NCBI RefSeq assembly: GCF_000522985.1
Contig: NZ_CP007128.1
Coordinates: 4,696,220 to 4,760,219 of the forward strand
DNA from: Gemmatirosa kalamazoonensis
Lineage (GTDB): Bacteria > Gemmatimonadota > Gemmatimonadetes > Gemmatimonadales > Gemmatimonadaceae
Length of the DNA stretch: 64,000 nucleotides
Direction: 5' to 3'
The notes under the pieces were generated by a model. That model was given only the letters and a program-made list of their open reading frames with translations, ran no database searches and was not told the DNA's origin. A program made the position numbers and the translations under genes. Positions 37,048 to 46,122 of this stretch are shown here, piece after piece. Numbering within the stretch: position 1 is the first letter of the stretch; every line of letters starts with the position of its first letter.

Positions 37048-38376
37048 ATGCCTAACGGACTCCGACGGGGCGCGCTCGGCGCGCTCCTCACCCCGGCGAT
37101 CGCCGCGAGCGCGCCGGCGCAGACGCCGGCGCAGACGCCGGCGCCGACGAACCCGGTGGCGATCCAGATCTCGCCGCGCGAGATCGTGCTCACCTGGGAC
37201 ACGATGCCCGGCGTCGCCGAGTACCGCGTGTACGGGCTGCCGACCGCCGGGGCGACGACGGCGACGAAGCTGCTCGGCCGCGTGCCCGGCACGTACCCGC
37301 GGTTCGTCGCCGTCGTGCCCGTCGCGCTCGCGAAGGTGGCGCAGCAGTACGCGGTGGAGAGCGCGGACGCGCGCGGCAACGTCTCGGTGCGCGTCGACTT
37401 CCCCGCCGTGACGCTCGCCACGCCGACGGCGGTGCCGCCGCCGCCCATTGGCGCGAGCGCGATCGCGACGACGACCGGCGACGTGCAGCTCTCCTGGACC
37501 GCCGCGGCCGGCGCGACGGCGTACGAGATCATGCGCGCGCCGTATCGACAGGGCTTTCACATGGTGTGCGCGCGCTGCCCGGGCACGAGCTACGTCGATC
37601 GCGGCGTGATCCCCGGCGAGTCGTACGAGTACTCCATCGCCGCGGCGAACGCGCTCGGCATCTCGACGCGCGTGCGCACGCCCCCCGTGACGCCGGGCGG
37701 CAAGGGCGTCGCCGGCTCGGGCGGCGGCACGCCGCCACCGGCGCCGGCACAGCTCGCGGCCGTCGTGTCGGGCGCGACGACGATGGATCTCACGTGGCAG
37801 GCGAGCTTCGGCGCGACGTCGTACCAGCTGCGGCGCATCCTGTTCTGCGGCTCGACCGACTTCTCGCGCACCGTCACGGTCGGCGCGACGCCCGCCGCGC
37901 AGCAGCGCTTCACCGACGACCTGTCCGCCGCCGTCTCGAGCGCCGCATGCGGCGGCCTCACGCTCGCGCCGCGCTACGCGCTGTCGGCGACCAACGCCCT
38001 CGGCGCGTCGTCGCCGTCGACCGCGAGCGGCGTGCTCTCGACGACCGTAGGCGGCACGAGCGGCACGAGCGGCACCAGCGGCTCGGGCACGAGCGGCGTT
38101 GGTGCGGGTGCCGCGAGCGCGCCGCCGCCGGTCGGCGCTCCGCACGCGGTGATCGGCACCAGCTCCGTGTCGCTGAGCTGGAGGGCGTCGCCCGGCGCGA
38201 CGAGCTACCGCATCGAGCGCGCGATCGGTGGAGGGACCTGGCAGCTCGCCGCCACGCTCGCCGGCAACGTCACCGCCATGCTCGACAACCTCGCGGGCGC
38301 GGCGAAGCTGAACCCGAAGTACCGCATCACGGCAGTGAACGCTGCGGGGAGCTCGGTACCGGTCGCGTTTCCATGA
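37048..38376 (+). CDS. Secreted protein with fibronectin type III-like repeats
   Basis: The 442-aa protein has a signal peptide (LGALLTPAIAASAPAQ). Four FnIII-like modules follow, each with the W...A..Y...R/Y pattern: VLTWDTMPGVAEYRVYG, QLSWTAAAGATAYEIMR, DLTWQASFGATSYQLRR and SLSWRASPGATSYRIER. Gly/Ser/Thr and Pro linkers join them. Such proteins are usually adhesive or structural. It is third in the run, 18 bp after the TolB-like gene. Its last 50 bp overlap antisense the CcdC-like gene. Confidence 0.82.
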   Translation: MPNGLRRGALGALLTPAIAASAPAQTPAQTPAPTNPVAIQISPREIVLTWDTMPGVAEYRVYGLPTAGATTATKLLGRVPGTYPRFVAVVPVALAKVAQQYAVESADARGNVSVRVDFPAVTLATPTAVPPPPIGASAIATTTGDVQLSWTAAAGATAYEIMRAPYRQGFHMVCARCPGTSYVDRGVIPGESYEYSIAAANALGISTRVRTPPVTPGGKGVAGSGGGTPPPAPAQLAAVVSGATTMDLTWQASFGATSYQLRRILFCGSTDFSRTVTVGATPAAQQRFTDDLSAAVSSAACGGLTLAPRYALSATNALGASSPSTASGVLSTTVGGTSGTSGTSGSGTSGVGAGAASAPPPVGAPHAVIGTSSVSLSWRASPGATSYRIERAIGGGTWQLAATLAGNVTAMLDNLAGAAKLNPKYRITAVNAAGSSVPVAFP

Positions 38377-38839
38377 GGCGGCGGTACTCGAGGTACATCC
38401 CCACGCGCCATCGCACGATCATCCCGAACGCGAGGATGAAGAACAGCCCCGCGGTCTGGGTGTGCGACACGAGGTGCTCCACGTAGCCGCGCAGCGCGAG
38501 CCGCAGCACGACGAGCCCGACGAGGATCGCGAGGAACGCGCGCGAGCGCGTGAGCATGACGACGTCGCCCGTGCGCGTGAGCCGCGACGTGTGCACGAGC
38601 GGATACGACAGCACGAGCGCGCCGAGCACGAACGCGCCGAGCGCCCACGTCCACGGCACGCGGAAGATCGGCACGAGGAACATGCAGAACCCCGTGCTCA
38701 TGCCGAGCGGCGGGATCAGGATGCTGCGCGCGGTGACGGGGCGCTGCTGCTCGCGCACGCGCCACGCGAGGATGACCACGGCGCCGCCGACGGCGGCGAC
38801 GCCGCCGAACAGTGGGAGGAGGAGACGCGGGAACTGCAT
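38327..38839 (-). CDS. CcdC-like membrane protein (DUF1453)
   Basis: The 170-aa integral membrane protein has five hydrophobic segments (LLLPLFGGVAAVGGAVVILA, LGMSTGFCMFLVPIF, WALGAFVLGALVLSYPL, AFLAILVGLVVLRLAL, GLFFILAFGMIV). The motif VTARSILIPPLGMSTGFCMF and the late QTAGLFFILAFGMIVRW are characteristic of the CcdC/DUF1453 family, named for a Bacillus protein near cytochrome c biogenesis genes; the role is unclear. The start at 38839 begins the first membrane helix. It is 10 bp downstream of the glycosidase stop. Confidence 0.85.
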   Translation of the reverse strand: MQFPRLLLPLFGGVAAVGGAVVILAWRVREQQRPVTARSILIPPLGMSTGFCMFLVPIFRVPWTWALGAFVLGALVLSYPLVHTSRLTRTGDVVMLTRSRAFLAILVGLVVLRLALRGYVEHLVSHTQTAGLFFILAFGMIVRWRVGMYLEYRRLMETRPVPSSPQRSLP

Positions 38840-38849
38840 GCGTCGGAGA

Positions 38850-41336
38850 CTAGCGGCGCGCGGGCCCCCAGACCATGAGCTCCGTGACCGCGGTCGCCGC
38901 CGGCGCATCGTGCGTGAACGTGACGCGGATCCGCGACGCGCGCGCCGGCGCGATGCGCACCGTGTTCGCCGCCCACGTCGCCGGTCGCTCGGGGCTCCGC
39001 GCGACCACCCGCGCCTCGTGCCACTGCCCCGCGTCCCACAGCTCCACCGTCATCGCGCGCGGCGCCCGCACGCGATCGCCGTCGCCCCACAGGTACGCCT
39101 CGATCGTCTCGACGTCGCGCGGGCCGCCGAGGTCCAGCTCCAGCGAGTCGCGCGCGTTCGGCGAGCCGACGGTGCTCCACCGGTTGCGCGAGTAGCGCGA
39201 GAACGCGACGCGCAGGTCGGTCGCGTCGGCCGCCGGGAAGCCGGGCGCCGCGAACGACGCCGACGTCGCCGCGCCGAACGCGAGATCGTCGCTCGCGCGC
39301 GTCGACTCGTCCGGCGGGGGCGCGTCGCTCCATGCTTCGAGCTCCGTGAGCCCGGTGTACGCGCCGGCGCGGTGCGTCAGCACGACGCGGATGCGCGACG
39401 TGCGCACCGTGCGCGCGAGGCGCACGTGGTTCGCCATGTGTCCCGTGGGGCGCGCCGGCACGCGCTCGCGCACGGGTGCCGGCACCCACCGCTCGCCGGT
39501 CCACGTCTCGACGTCGTAGCGCGCCGGCGCGCGCACGCGGCTCCCCGCCCCGTCGTCCAGCAGGTACACCGTCACCTCGTCGATCGCGCGCTCGGCGCCG
39601 AAGTCGAGCACGAGCGACTCGCGCGCCCGCGTGGAGCCCGAGTCGGTCCAACGGTTCGGCGGCGAGACGGTGTAGCGGTACGTGCCGTCGACGAGCGCGT
39701 ACGGCGGCGCGTCGGGCGCGCTGAAGGTCGCGCGGACCAGCGGCCACGCGCCGCGGCCGTTGTTCACGGCGACGTTCACGCGCGGGCGCGGCGGCGGCAC
39801 GGGCGGCGGCGGCGCGATGGGCACGGACAGGCGGCCTAACGTCGCGCGCGACCCGGCGACGCGGCCGTCGACGAGCAGCACGAGCCCGCGGCCGCGGCGA
39901 TAGCGCGAGCCGTCGCGATCCCACAGCACCGAGACGCGGTGCCCGTGGTACGCGACGTCGTCGAGCGCGAAGTGCAACCACTCGTCGGGCGCGAGCGGGT
40001 TCACCTCCAGCGTGTCGTCGGCACGCGGGCGCAGGCCCACGAGCCCCGTCACGACGAGGTCCACGAACGACGAGTGGAAGTAGTGCTCGCTGTGATCGAA
40101 CGTGTCGTGTCCCGCCCACGAGCCGTCGTCGGGGTTCGCCGCCTCCGCCACGTACGGGCGTCCCTGCTTGCGCTGGGTGCGCGCGTAGGTGCGCAGCAGC
40201 GTCGCGTAGTCGCGCTTCGTGACGTACGACTGGTGGTAGTCGTTCAGCAGGTTCGCGAGCGCGTCGAGCGTCTGCGCCGTCGCGTAGGGCCACGAGTTGC
40301 CGCTCCAGTGGCAGCAGCGCGGCGCGACGAGGAACAGCGGGTCGTGCCGCTCCGCGGTCGTCGGACCATGGGGCGCGGCGAAGTACGCGGTGTCCATGAG
40401 GAACCACCACGCGCGCTCGTAGCCGGAGTCGGGGAGCGAGAACTGCCACGGCACGTAGCCGAGCAGCTCTCGGCCGTGCGGGTTGCCGGCGTACTTGCCA
40501 CTGTCGTATGTCCGCGCCTTCGCGCGCAGCCCGTCGCGGTCGTCGTGCGCGTTCTGGTGCAGGAAGAACCCGCGCCGCGCGTCCCACAGCTCCTCCTGCA
40601 CGCGCCGCTTGATCGCCGCCGCGCGCTCGGCGAACAGGCGCGCGGTGGCGCTGTCGCCGAACAGCGCGGACGCGCGCGAGATCGCGCGGGCGTCGGCGAA
40701 CAGATAGCTGTTCAGCGTCGGGCGGTACCCGTCGGCGCCCTCGTCGACGTCGTCGGTCTGCCGGCTGTTGATGTTGCGCTCCATGCCGTCGTGCAGGCCG
40801 TCCCAGTGAAACAGCCCGTGCGCCGCGTCGAAGCGCTCGGCGACCCAGCCGTCGTACTGACGCTTCATGTACGGCAGCACGCGATGCAGGAACGCGGTGT
40901 CGCCGAGCACCGCGAACGTGCCCCACATCGCGTCGCCGTACCAGTTGCTGTAGCTCCGCGGCTGCGCCCCCGGCGTCTCGAACCAGTAGCGCGCGAAGTC
41001 GTCGATCACGCGCCGGTCCTTGAGCCAGCGCACCTCGGCGAACTGGTGGCCTAACGGGCACGAGATCGCGCCGTACGCGCCCGACCAGAACGGGCGATCG
41101 ATGAACTCCGTGAACGTGTAGCCGGTGCGCGGGTCGCCGTAGGTGAGGTGCTTCGTGAGCAGCTCCCACCGGTAGTAGTACGTCGCGTCGAGCTCAGGCT
41201 CCGGCGACTCGAAGAACGGGATGCGCTCGGCGAACCAGTCGTAGTCGCGGTTGTCGAGCCAGTCGTAGCGGGCGAGCTGGGCGCGCTTGTCGAGGACCTG
41301 CGCGTGCACGGAGGCGGCCGTGCCGACCAACAGCAT
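38850..41336 (-). CDS. Secreted glycoside hydrolase with (alpha/alpha)6 catalytic domain and F5/8-type C-terminal modules
   Basis: The 828-aa enzyme has a short signal peptide (MLLVGTAASVHAQ). The catalytic part is trehalase/mannosylglycerate-hydrolase-like: SNWYGDAMWGTFAVL, FHWDGLHDGMERN, GYRPTLNSYLFADA, CCHWSGNSWPYATAQ and HYFHSSFVDLVVTGL. After a Pro-rich linker near residue 530, two discoidin-like beta-sandwich modules follow (RESLVLDFGAERAIDEV and RDSLELDLGGPRDVETI), which probably bind carbohydrate. The substrate is an alpha-linked sugar by family inference. The start at 41336 abuts hairpin element 8, so no ribosome site is possible except repeat sequence; the frame also continues into the repeat as a junk RTQRTQRR leader. 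Confidence 0.82.
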   Translation of the reverse strand: MLLVGTAASVHAQVLDKRAQLARYDWLDNRDYDWFAERIPFFESPEPELDATYYYRWELLTKHLTYGDPRTGYTFTEFIDRPFWSGAYGAISCPLGHQFAEVRWLKDRRVIDDFARYWFETPGAQPRSYSNWYGDAMWGTFAVLGDTAFLHRVLPYMKRQYDGWVAERFDAAHGLFHWDGLHDGMERNINSRQTDDVDEGADGYRPTLNSYLFADARAISRASALFGDSATARLFAERAAAIKRRVQEELWDARRGFFLHQNAHDDRDGLRAKARTYDSGKYAGNPHGRELLGYVPWQFSLPDSGYERAWWFLMDTAYFAAPHGPTTAERHDPLFLVAPRCCHWSGNSWPYATAQTLDALANLLNDYHQSYVTKRDYATLLRTYARTQRKQGRPYVAEAANPDDGSWAGHDTFDHSEHYFHSSFVDLVVTGLVGLRPRADDTLEVNPLAPDEWLHFALDDVAYHGHRVSVLWDRDGSRYRRGRGLVLLVDGRVAGSRATLGRLSVPIAPPPPVPPPRPRVNVAVNNGRGAWPLVRATFSAPDAPPYALVDGTYRYTVSPPNRWTDSGSTRARESLVLDFGAERAIDEVTVYLLDDGAGSRVRAPARYDVETWTGERWVPAPVRERVPARPTGHMANHVRLARTVRTSRIRVVLTHRAGAYTGLTELEAWSDAPPPDESTRASDDLAFGAATSASFAAPGFPAADATDLRVAFSRYSRNRWSTVGSPNARDSLELDLGGPRDVETIEAYLWGDGDRVRAPRAMTVELWDAGQWHEARVVARSPERPATWAANTVRIAPARASRIRVTFTHDAPAATAVTELMVWGPARR

Positions 41337-41418
41337 GAACCGCAGAGGACGCAGAGGACGCAGAGGAAACCAACGAGAACGAGTTCTCCTCTGCGTCCTC
41401 TGCGTCCTCTGCGGTTCA
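41336..41418. repeat. Hairpin repeat (element 8), GCAGAGGAC tandem family
   Basis: The arms 41336-41367 and 41387-41418 are perfect inverted copies of 32 bp, built of CGCAGAGGA units, with a 19-nt loop. The left edge includes the first base of the start codon of the downstream glycosidase. The right edge lies 5 bp from the stop of the upstream glycosidase. Confidence 0.96.
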
Positions 41419-41423
41419 GACAT

Positions 41424-44024
41424 TCAGCGCCCTGGAGCGAACGTCATCGTCACATAGCCATCCGCGTTCGCGCCCGTCGCCGGGAACGTGACGCTCTCCT
41501 CGCGCACGGAGCCGTCGGGCACGCGGAGCCGGAACGCGTAGCTACGCCCCGCGAAGCCTTCCAGCGTCGCGACGTACTTCCCGTTGACGATCCGCTCCGA
41601 GAGCACGCGCATCGCCGACGAGCGGTCGCCGATGCGTGGACGCGCCCGCGGCGGGATGAGCGACCAGCCGCCGACGTACGGAACCTCGAGCACGAGCCGA
41701 TCGTTGAGCGTGCCGGTCACCGTGGCGTGCACGTCGCCCGGCGTCTCGATGTGCGCCGCGGTCGTCGTCGCGCCTAACGGGAGCGCCGGCGAGAACGTCA
41801 CCGCGAGCGGCGCTCCGCCTTCCTTCGTGAACGACGCCGTGAGCCGTCCGGCCGCGCGGCGGATCGCGACGGTCACCCGCGACTGGCCCACCGGCACGTT
41901 CTCCACGCGCACCGAGTCCCACTCGGCCGGCAGGTGCGGCGCCACCGTGAGACGCCCCGCCGGCGCGTCGACGTCGATCCCCAAGAGCCCGCGGATCAGC
42001 GGCGTGAGCACCATCGACGTCGCGAAGAACTGCTGCGGCACCGCGGTGTCGAGCGGCTTGTACAGTCGGCCCGAGATCACTTCGGGATTGCGCCCGCGCG
42101 CCTCGTCGAACCCCGTGCGCGCCACCGCGTCGAGCGCGAAGCGACCGGCGAGCGGCGCGTGGTAGCGGTACGCGGCGAGCGCCACCCACCCGGTCACGAA
42201 CGGCCACACCGCGCCGTTGTTGTAGTGCAGCGGGTCGAACAGCGGGCTCGCCGCGGAGAGTGGCCGCGCGCCCCAGTCGGTCATGATCTCGCTCGACGCC
42301 AGCCGCTCGGCCATCGCCGCGCCGCGCGATGGGTCGAGCACGTCGAACGCCATCGCCGTCGCGGGCCAGGCCGTCAGGCTCTCGTTCACCGCGCCGGCCT
42401 CCAGCAGTGCGAACGCGTACTGCCCGCGCGCCGGGAGCCACAGCCGCGACTCGAGCGTGCGCACCGCGCGCGTGCGGAGGGCGCGAGCCGAGTCGCCCAA
42501 CGCCGGCTCGCCAGCGGCCGCGGCGAGGCGCGCGAACCGGTCGAGCGCCGCGATCCATACGCCGGCCAGGTACACGTCGGAGCGGATGCCGATCTGCAGA
42601 TCCCCGACCTCGAGCGCGCCCGCGCCGGCCGACGTGTTCTCCATCAGGCCGTCGCCGTCCGTGTCCGTGGCGCGCGACCAGAGGTACGCCTTCCGCAGGT
42701 TCGGCCACAGCTCGCGCACGAGCGTCGTGTCCGCCGTCTGCCGCCAGTACTCGCCGAAGGCGAGCAGCCAGAACGGCGTCGTGTCGCCGTGGTAGAACGC
42801 GTAGGGATACGCGCCGAACCAGTCGATCTGTCCGGCGCCCTGCGAGATCTCGTGCGTGATCTTGCCGTCGGCGCGCTGGTACCGCGCGAAGAACCGCAGC
42901 GCGCCGTCGCGCACGAGCGCCGTCTGCCCCGACCCGCTCATCGCGAACGAGTTGATCGCCGCGTCGCCACCGAAGAACCACCCGAACCCCGGCCGATCGC
43001 TCGCCGCGCCCGAGAGCCCGTGCCCCGCGACGAGGCCGCACCCGAGATCGGGATTGCAGACCATCGACTCGTCGAGGTTCACCTTCGCCCACTCCACCGC
43101 GCGGTCGAGCAGCGAGTCCGGCGAGTGCAGCGACAGCCGCGTGGTGCGCAGCGAGTCGGCGTGCGCGACGCGTCGCCGCCACTCCGCCTCCGCGGCACCG
43201 GGCTTCACGAGCCGCTCGTACAGCGCGCGCGCGGAGTCGCGCGGCATGGCGCCGCCGGCGAGCACGATCGGGATGTACGCGACGTGCGCGTCGATGCGCC
43301 GCCCCGGCGGCTCGCCGAGCTTCGGCGGCGTGTAGCGCTCGCCGCCGACCGCGAGCACGAGCTGCGGCGGCGCCGCCGCGAGCATGTGCGCCGGCACGTC
43401 CGACGCTTCCGTCACCGCGGGCGATCCCAGAAACGCGTTCACGCGGCGACGGCTCTCCGAGAACAGGAACGCCCGCGCGTCGTCGTTCCACACGAGATAC
43501 TGCCCACCGAGCGATGCCGGCCACGCGTAGTGGATGTCCGGCGTGAACCGCGCGACGATCTCCATCGGCCGCAGCGCGTCGACCTCCAGCAGCATCACGA
43601 CCGCCGGCAGGTCGAGCGGCGCGAACACGTGCTGCCGCACCGTGAACTGCTCGTGCGCGTACTCGATCGTGACCCCCTCCGGCCGCTGCACGACGCGCCG
43701 CGCCACCGCGCGCCCCGCGATCGGCTCCGCGTACTTGGGAATCCGGAACGACAGCTCGAAGTCGTGCAGCCACTTCAGCGGCCAACTCCACAGCTCGAGG
43801 CGGCCGTCCTCGGTGCCCATGGCGATCGCGCGGCGGCCGACCGCCGAGACGAACACGCCGGGGCGCGCGTCGCCGTCGAGCGCGATCGGCGAGGCGCCTA
43901 ACGGGAAGGACGGCACCGTGCCCTGCGCCTGCGCGGCGGCCGCGAGCACGGCCGACGCCACGACCAGCGCGAGCGCCGACGACGTGAACGACGCGGGACG
44001 GCGGGAACGCACGCTCACGACCAC
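41424..44024 (-). CDS. Secreted glycosidase, glycogen-debranching / six-hairpin type
   Basis: The 866-aa protein starts with GTG at 44024 and has a signal peptide (SALALVVASAVLAAAAQAQG). The N-terminal beta domain (HVFAPLDLPAVVMLLEVDAL, DIHYAWPASLGGQYLVWND) resembles that of debranching-type enzymes. The (alpha/alpha)6 barrel contains PGFGWFFGGDAAINS, KITHEISQGAGQIDWFG, TDTDGDGLMEN, YNNGAVWPFVTGWVALA and a C-terminal beta domain. The acidic residues of the GGDA and DGDGLMEN loops are candidates for catalysis. It probably acts on extracellular alpha-glucans; the exact bond is uncertain. It is 10 bp downstream of the beta-lactamase-fold gene and is followed by element 8 and a second glycosidase. 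Confidence 0.85.
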   Translation of the reverse strand: MVVSVRSRRPASFTSSALALVVASAVLAAAAQAQGTVPSFPLGASPIALDGDARPGVFVSAVGRRAIAMGTEDGRLELWSWPLKWLHDFELSFRIPKYAEPIAGRAVARRVVQRPEGVTIEYAHEQFTVRQHVFAPLDLPAVVMLLEVDALRPMEIVARFTPDIHYAWPASLGGQYLVWNDDARAFLFSESRRRVNAFLGSPAVTEASDVPAHMLAAAPPQLVLAVGGERYTPPKLGEPPGRRIDAHVAYIPIVLAGGAMPRDSARALYERLVKPGAAEAEWRRRVAHADSLRTTRLSLHSPDSLLDRAVEWAKVNLDESMVCNPDLGCGLVAGHGLSGAASDRPGFGWFFGGDAAINSFAMSGSGQTALVRDGALRFFARYQRADGKITHEISQGAGQIDWFGAYPYAFYHGDTTPFWLLAFGEYWRQTADTTLVRELWPNLRKAYLWSRATDTDGDGLMENTSAGAGALEVGDLQIGIRSDVYLAGVWIAALDRFARLAAAAGEPALGDSARALRTRAVRTLESRLWLPARGQYAFALLEAGAVNESLTAWPATAMAFDVLDPSRGAAMAERLASSEIMTDWGARPLSAASPLFDPLHYNNGAVWPFVTGWVALAAYRYHAPLAGRFALDAVARTGFDEARGRNPEVISGRLYKPLDTAVPQQFFATSMVLTPLIRGLLGIDVDAPAGRLTVAPHLPAEWDSVRVENVPVGQSRVTVAIRRAAGRLTASFTKEGGAPLAVTFSPALPLGATTTAAHIETPGDVHATVTGTLNDRLVLEVPYVGGWSLIPPRARPRIGDRSSAMRVLSERIVNGKYVATLEGFAGRSYAFRLRVPDGSVREESVTFPATGANADGYVTMTFAPGR

Positions 44025-44034
44025 GCGTCGCGCG

Positions 44035-45318
44035 TCACGGCCTCGCGGGCGTCACGAGCGCCTGGTACACGAGCATCGGGAAGCGCGCGCCGAGCGAGCT
44101 GCGACTCGGCAGGAGCTGCACCATGTAGACGAGCACGAGGCGCTCCTTCGGGTCCACCTCGTACTGGCTGCCGTACGCACCGCCCCAGCTGAACGTCCCG
44201 ACCGACTCGGGCCGGCCGTCGGCGCCCGGCGTGAGCAGCACCTGGAAGCCGAGGCCGAAGCCCTGTCCCGTCTGCGAGAACAGCGTGCCGGTCTGGTTCG
44301 TCGTCATGAGCGCGACGGTCTTCGGGCCGAGCATGCGCGCGCCGCCGAGCGCGCCCCCGTCGAGCAGGGCCTGGAGGAAGCGCGCGTAGTCGCGCGCCGT
44401 CGAGACGAGCCCCGCGCCGCCCGAGAAGCTGCGACGCGGCCCGTCCGCGTAGGCGCCCTGCCCGCGCGCTCCCTCGGGCGCGCGCGCGGGCGCGGAGTCG
44501 GTGCTCATGTACACCGCGGTGAGCCGCGCGCGCTTCTCCGCGGGCACGAAGAAGAACGTGTCGCGCATGCCTAACGGTCCCGTGATGCGCGCCTCGAGGT
44601 AGCGGTCGAGCGGCATCCCCGACGCGCGCTCCACGACGCAGCCGAGGATGTCGGTGTTGTAGCCGTAGACGAACTGCGTCCCCGGCTGCGCCACGAACGG
44701 CACCGCCGCGAGGCGCTCCATCGTGGTGCAGATCGGCTCGTCCTTGTCGGCCGTGTACCAGCCGTAGCCCGCGGACGGGCCGAGCCCCGTCGGCGCGTAG
44801 AGCGTCGCGACGAGGCTGTCTGTGCCGTACGAGATGCCGGCGGTGTGCGTGAGCAGATCGCGGATGGTGATCTGCCGCCGCGCCGGGACGATCGCACGAC
44901 CGGTGTCGGTACGCGTCGCCACCGTGGTGCGGGCGAACGCGGGGATGAAGCGGCTCACCGGATCCGAGAGCGAGATCTTCCCTTCCTCGACGAGCTGCAT
45001 CACCGCGACGCTCGCCAGCGCCTTCGACTGCGACGCGATGCGGAACAGCGCGTCCGTCGTCATGCGCCGCCCCGCCTCGCGGTCGGCCCACCCGAACGCC
45101 TTCTCGTACACCGGCTGCCCATCGCGCCACACGAGCGCGACGGCGCCCGCGATCTCGCCGCGGTCGACGGCGCGCTGGAACGCCGAGTCGATGCGGGCGA
45201 GCCGGTCGACGGCGAAGCCGAGGCGGACGGCGGGGGCCTGGGCGCGCAGTGGCGCGACCGCCGGCGCGAGGAGAGCGAGGTGAACGGCGAGCCGGCGTGC
45301 GAACGTGTACGTGGTCAT
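44035..45318 (-). CDS. Secreted serine hydrolase of the beta-lactamase / class C-like family
   Basis: The 427-aa protein has a signal peptide (RRLAVHLALLAPAVAPLRAQA). The catalytic SxxK is in FRIASQSKALASVAVM and the YxN in FVYGYNTDILG. Other landmarks are DLLTHTAGISYG and the late FSWGGAYGSQYEVDP. This family contains esterases, D-aminopeptidases and transpeptidase-like enzymes more often than true beta-lactamases. The start at 45318 gives the signal peptide; upstream sequence enters hairpin element 9. It probably forms an operon with the two glycosidases. Confidence 0.87.
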   Translation of the reverse strand: MTTYTFARRLAVHLALLAPAVAPLRAQAPAVRLGFAVDRLARIDSAFQRAVDRGEIAGAVALVWRDGQPVYEKAFGWADREAGRRMTTDALFRIASQSKALASVAVMQLVEEGKISLSDPVSRFIPAFARTTVATRTDTGRAIVPARRQITIRDLLTHTAGISYGTDSLVATLYAPTGLGPSAGYGWYTADKDEPICTTMERLAAVPFVAQPGTQFVYGYNTDILGCVVERASGMPLDRYLEARITGPLGMRDTFFFVPAEKRARLTAVYMSTDSAPARAPEGARGQGAYADGPRRSFSGGAGLVSTARDYARFLQALLDGGALGGARMLGPKTVALMTTNQTGTLFSQTGQGFGLGFQVLLTPGADGRPESVGTFSWGGAYGSQYEVDPKERLVLVYMVQLLPSRSSLGARFPMLVYQALVTPARP

Positions 45319-45358
45319 CGGTCGGGTGGACGTGTCGGGTCGGGAGCGCCGTGGACGA

Positions 45359-45518
45359 CTCCACGTATGAGTTTCCATGGGACTGAAGGGGGACTGAAGG
45401 AGGACCGAAGCAGGACCAAACACAACGTCGTTGTTGTTGTCCTTCTTCAGTCCCTCTTCAGTCCCTCTTCAGTCCCTCTTCAGTCCTTCTTCAGTCCTCA
45501 TGTAACACGTACGTGAAG
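45359..45518. repeat. Hairpin repeat (element 9), GGACTGAAG family, diverged copy
   Basis: This is the fourth copy of the family. The left end CTCCACGTA (45359-45367) and right end ACGTACGTGAAG (45507-45518) are imperfect versions of the shared ends. The left arm holds about four units (GGACTGAAGG, GGACCGAAGC) and the right arm six (CTTCAGTCC), the most unequal of the set. It separates the beta-lactamase-fold gene start from the OsmC stop. Confidence 0.88.
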
Positions 45519-45555
45519 CCCTGACGAGCGCGCAGAAAGGGCACGAGCGCCCGTG

Positions 45556-46122
45556 TTAGCCGACGGCCGCGCCGTTGATGCGCACCTCGCGCGTCAGCGG
45601 CATGGCGCGCATCATGTCGTCGCGCCAGGAGCTGAAGCGGTCCGCGGTGTCGAGCAGCCGCAGGATCTCCGCCTCGCTCGCCGGGCTCTGGACGGTGACG
45701 ACGTAGCGCATGGCGAGATAGCCGGGCGGCACGCTCTCGTCGACGCCGAGCTCCCCGCGCGCGTCGTAGTCGGCGTGCACCGCCACCTCCAGCGCGTCGA
45801 TCGGCACGCCGAGTCGCGCGGCCCAGATGCCGTAGCCCACGGCGAGGCACGAGCCGACGGCGCCGCGGCCGTAGACGCCGGGGTTCGGGCCAGCGTCGGT
45901 GCCGCCGTGCTTCGCGCTCATGCCGACGGTGAAGCGCCACGGCCCGTCCTCCACGTCGCACGCGAGCCCCGGCCGGAGCCGCACGCGGGTGACCGCGGTG
46001 CCCTGGCCGTCGCCGGGACTGCTCGCCACGGCCTGCGCGTTGCGCTCGGCCGCGCGCCGGATCGACTCGGCGCCGTCGGACAGTCGGGGCTCGGCGGCCG
46101 CCGCGGTGGTGAGGTCGCTCAT
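45556..46122 (-). CDS. OsmC-family protein
   Basis: The 188-aa cytosolic protein belongs to the OsmC/Ohr thiol-peroxidase superfamily. The motif GRGAVGSCLAVGYGIWAARLGV carries the conserved helix Cys. A second Cys lies in LACDVEDGPWRF. VAVHADYDARGELGV matches the family beta hairpin, and the terminal MRAMPLTREVRINGA matches the C-terminus. Substrates are organic hydroperoxides in characterised members. GAGGAG upstream of the ATG fits the start. It is divergent from the tonB-like gene. Confidence 0.87.
   Translation of the reverse strand: MSDLTTAAAAEPRLSDGAESIRRAAERNAQAVASSPGDGQGTAVTRVRLRPGLACDVEDGPWRFTVGMSAKHGGTDAGPNPGVYGRGAVGSCLAVGYGIWAARLGVPIDALEVAVHADYDARGELGVDESVPPGYLAMRYVVTVQSPASEAEILRLLDTADRFSSWRDDMMRAMPLTREVRINGAAVG

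Noticed and set aside
41337-41423. RTQRTQRR-type N-terminal extension of the glycosidase
   Set aside because: It is translation of hairpin element 8; the signal peptide begins at the next Met.
44035-45318. True beta-lactamase resistance gene
   Set aside because: SxxK and YxN are shared by esterases and peptidases of the same fold; nothing specific to beta-lactam hydrolysis is visible.
45359-45518. Insertion sequence with terminal repeats
   Set aside because: The element is under 200 bp with no transposase reading frame; at most it is non-autonomous.
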